Assembly: GCA_014529385.2 (NCBI GenBank)
Contig: CM043962.1
Span: 44,085,598-44,149,597 of the forward strand
Direction of reading: 5' to 3'
Length of the DNA stretch: 64,000 nucleotides
Origin: Adiantum capillus-veneris
Taxonomy: Eukaryota > Streptophyta > Polypodiopsida > Polypodiales > Pteridaceae
Both the position numbers and the translations under genes were made by a program. Below, one piece after another: positions 63,736 through 64,000 of this stretch; position 1 is the first letter of the stretch, and each line of letters begins with the position of its first letter. The notes under the pieces were generated by a model, which saw only the letters and a list, made by a program, of their open reading frames with translations, did not search any database and had not been told where the DNA came from.

Positions 63736-64000
63736 TCAGTCACTGCAAAATCAAACAACATTGGCACAGTAATTACATTCTCATATACAATTAAAAAGCA
63801 TATGTAGTTTTAGGCAGACAAATTGATTGGTAACAGAATTTTAAAACATTTGTCAGCAATAAACATTAAATTGCAATGTAATCAAATGCATAAACAGATG
63901 AAAAGGTACAAAATTAAACAAGTATGGGGTCGCTAATTTAACGGCCGAAAGGCACTAGAGATCGACTATTAATACCATGGGTAAGCTTCTTAATTTTCTA
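63736..64000. other. AT-rich sequence, no recognisable feature
   Basis: No coding or element signal; intron-like composition (T/A-rich, many short A runs) would agree with an intron upstream of the exon-like stretch on the minus strand. Confidence 0.3.

Overview
This 64 kb window looks like intergenic heterochromatin from a large, repeat-rich land-plant genome. The evidence is plant-type Ty1/Copia and Ty3/Gypsy LTR retrotransposons, primer-binding sites for initiator-Met tRNA (TGGTATCAGAGC) and Asp tRNA (TGGCGCCGTTGCCGGGGA), TG...CA long terminal repeats with 5-bp target duplications, and very many (CT)n/(GA)n microsatellites. I cannot name the species. I see no intact host gene, rRNA or functional tRNA; two stretches (about 6.5-7.0 kb and 63.5-63.7 kb, both on the minus strand) have exon-like coding signals of unknown identity.

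Layout. 1-15.1 kb: decayed fragments. These are an LTR-like repeat pair (1-440 and 3772-4320), a gag-only Copia remnant on the minus strand (820-2190), microsatellites and homopolymers, a possible tRNA-derived SINE, an acidic repeat-coding stretch (9.8-10.5 kb), a Gypsy-like gag relic behind an initiator-Met PBS (11.0-12.8 kb) and the LTR end plus PBS of another element (15.1 kb). 16.8-22.4 kb: a decayed Gypsy copy (G2) joined directly to a decayed Copia element (C2). 22.6-25.9 kb: further LTR/PBS remnants with CT expansions.

26-63.1 kb is one nested stack. An old copy (E2) of a large non-autonomous element, here called family E, lies on the minus strand from 25,998 to 38,991. It contains a captured Gypsy RNase-H fragment and a gag-only element F (29,330-38,061) with about 2.5-kb CT-rich LTRs. 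E2 is broken at 38,991 by a chromovirus-like Gypsy element G1 (5' LTR, gag, protease, RT, then RNase H, integrase, chromodomain-like tail and a truncated 3' LTR at 62,725-63,075). G1 is split inside RNase H by a second E copy, E1 (43,888-60,635; target duplication GAGAG/GAGAA). E1 is in turn split by a Copia element C1 (46,313-51,860; perfect target duplication CCAGC). Relative ages follow from the nesting: E2, then G1, then E1, then C1; F is younger than E2 but is not ordered against G1.

Functionally, C1 and G1 encode, or once encoded, full gag-pol sets. Families E and F and the minus-strand Copia remnant encode structural proteins but no recognisable reverse transcriptase or integrase, so they probably depended on enzymes from other elements. 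The most unusual content is family E: a Gag-like polyprotein with about eleven degenerate Y-x-D-x2-G-x2-Y units, a CCHC knuckle, two successive retropepsin-like segments without a canonical D[TS]G, a 3' minisatellite and a long leader with phased T-tracts.
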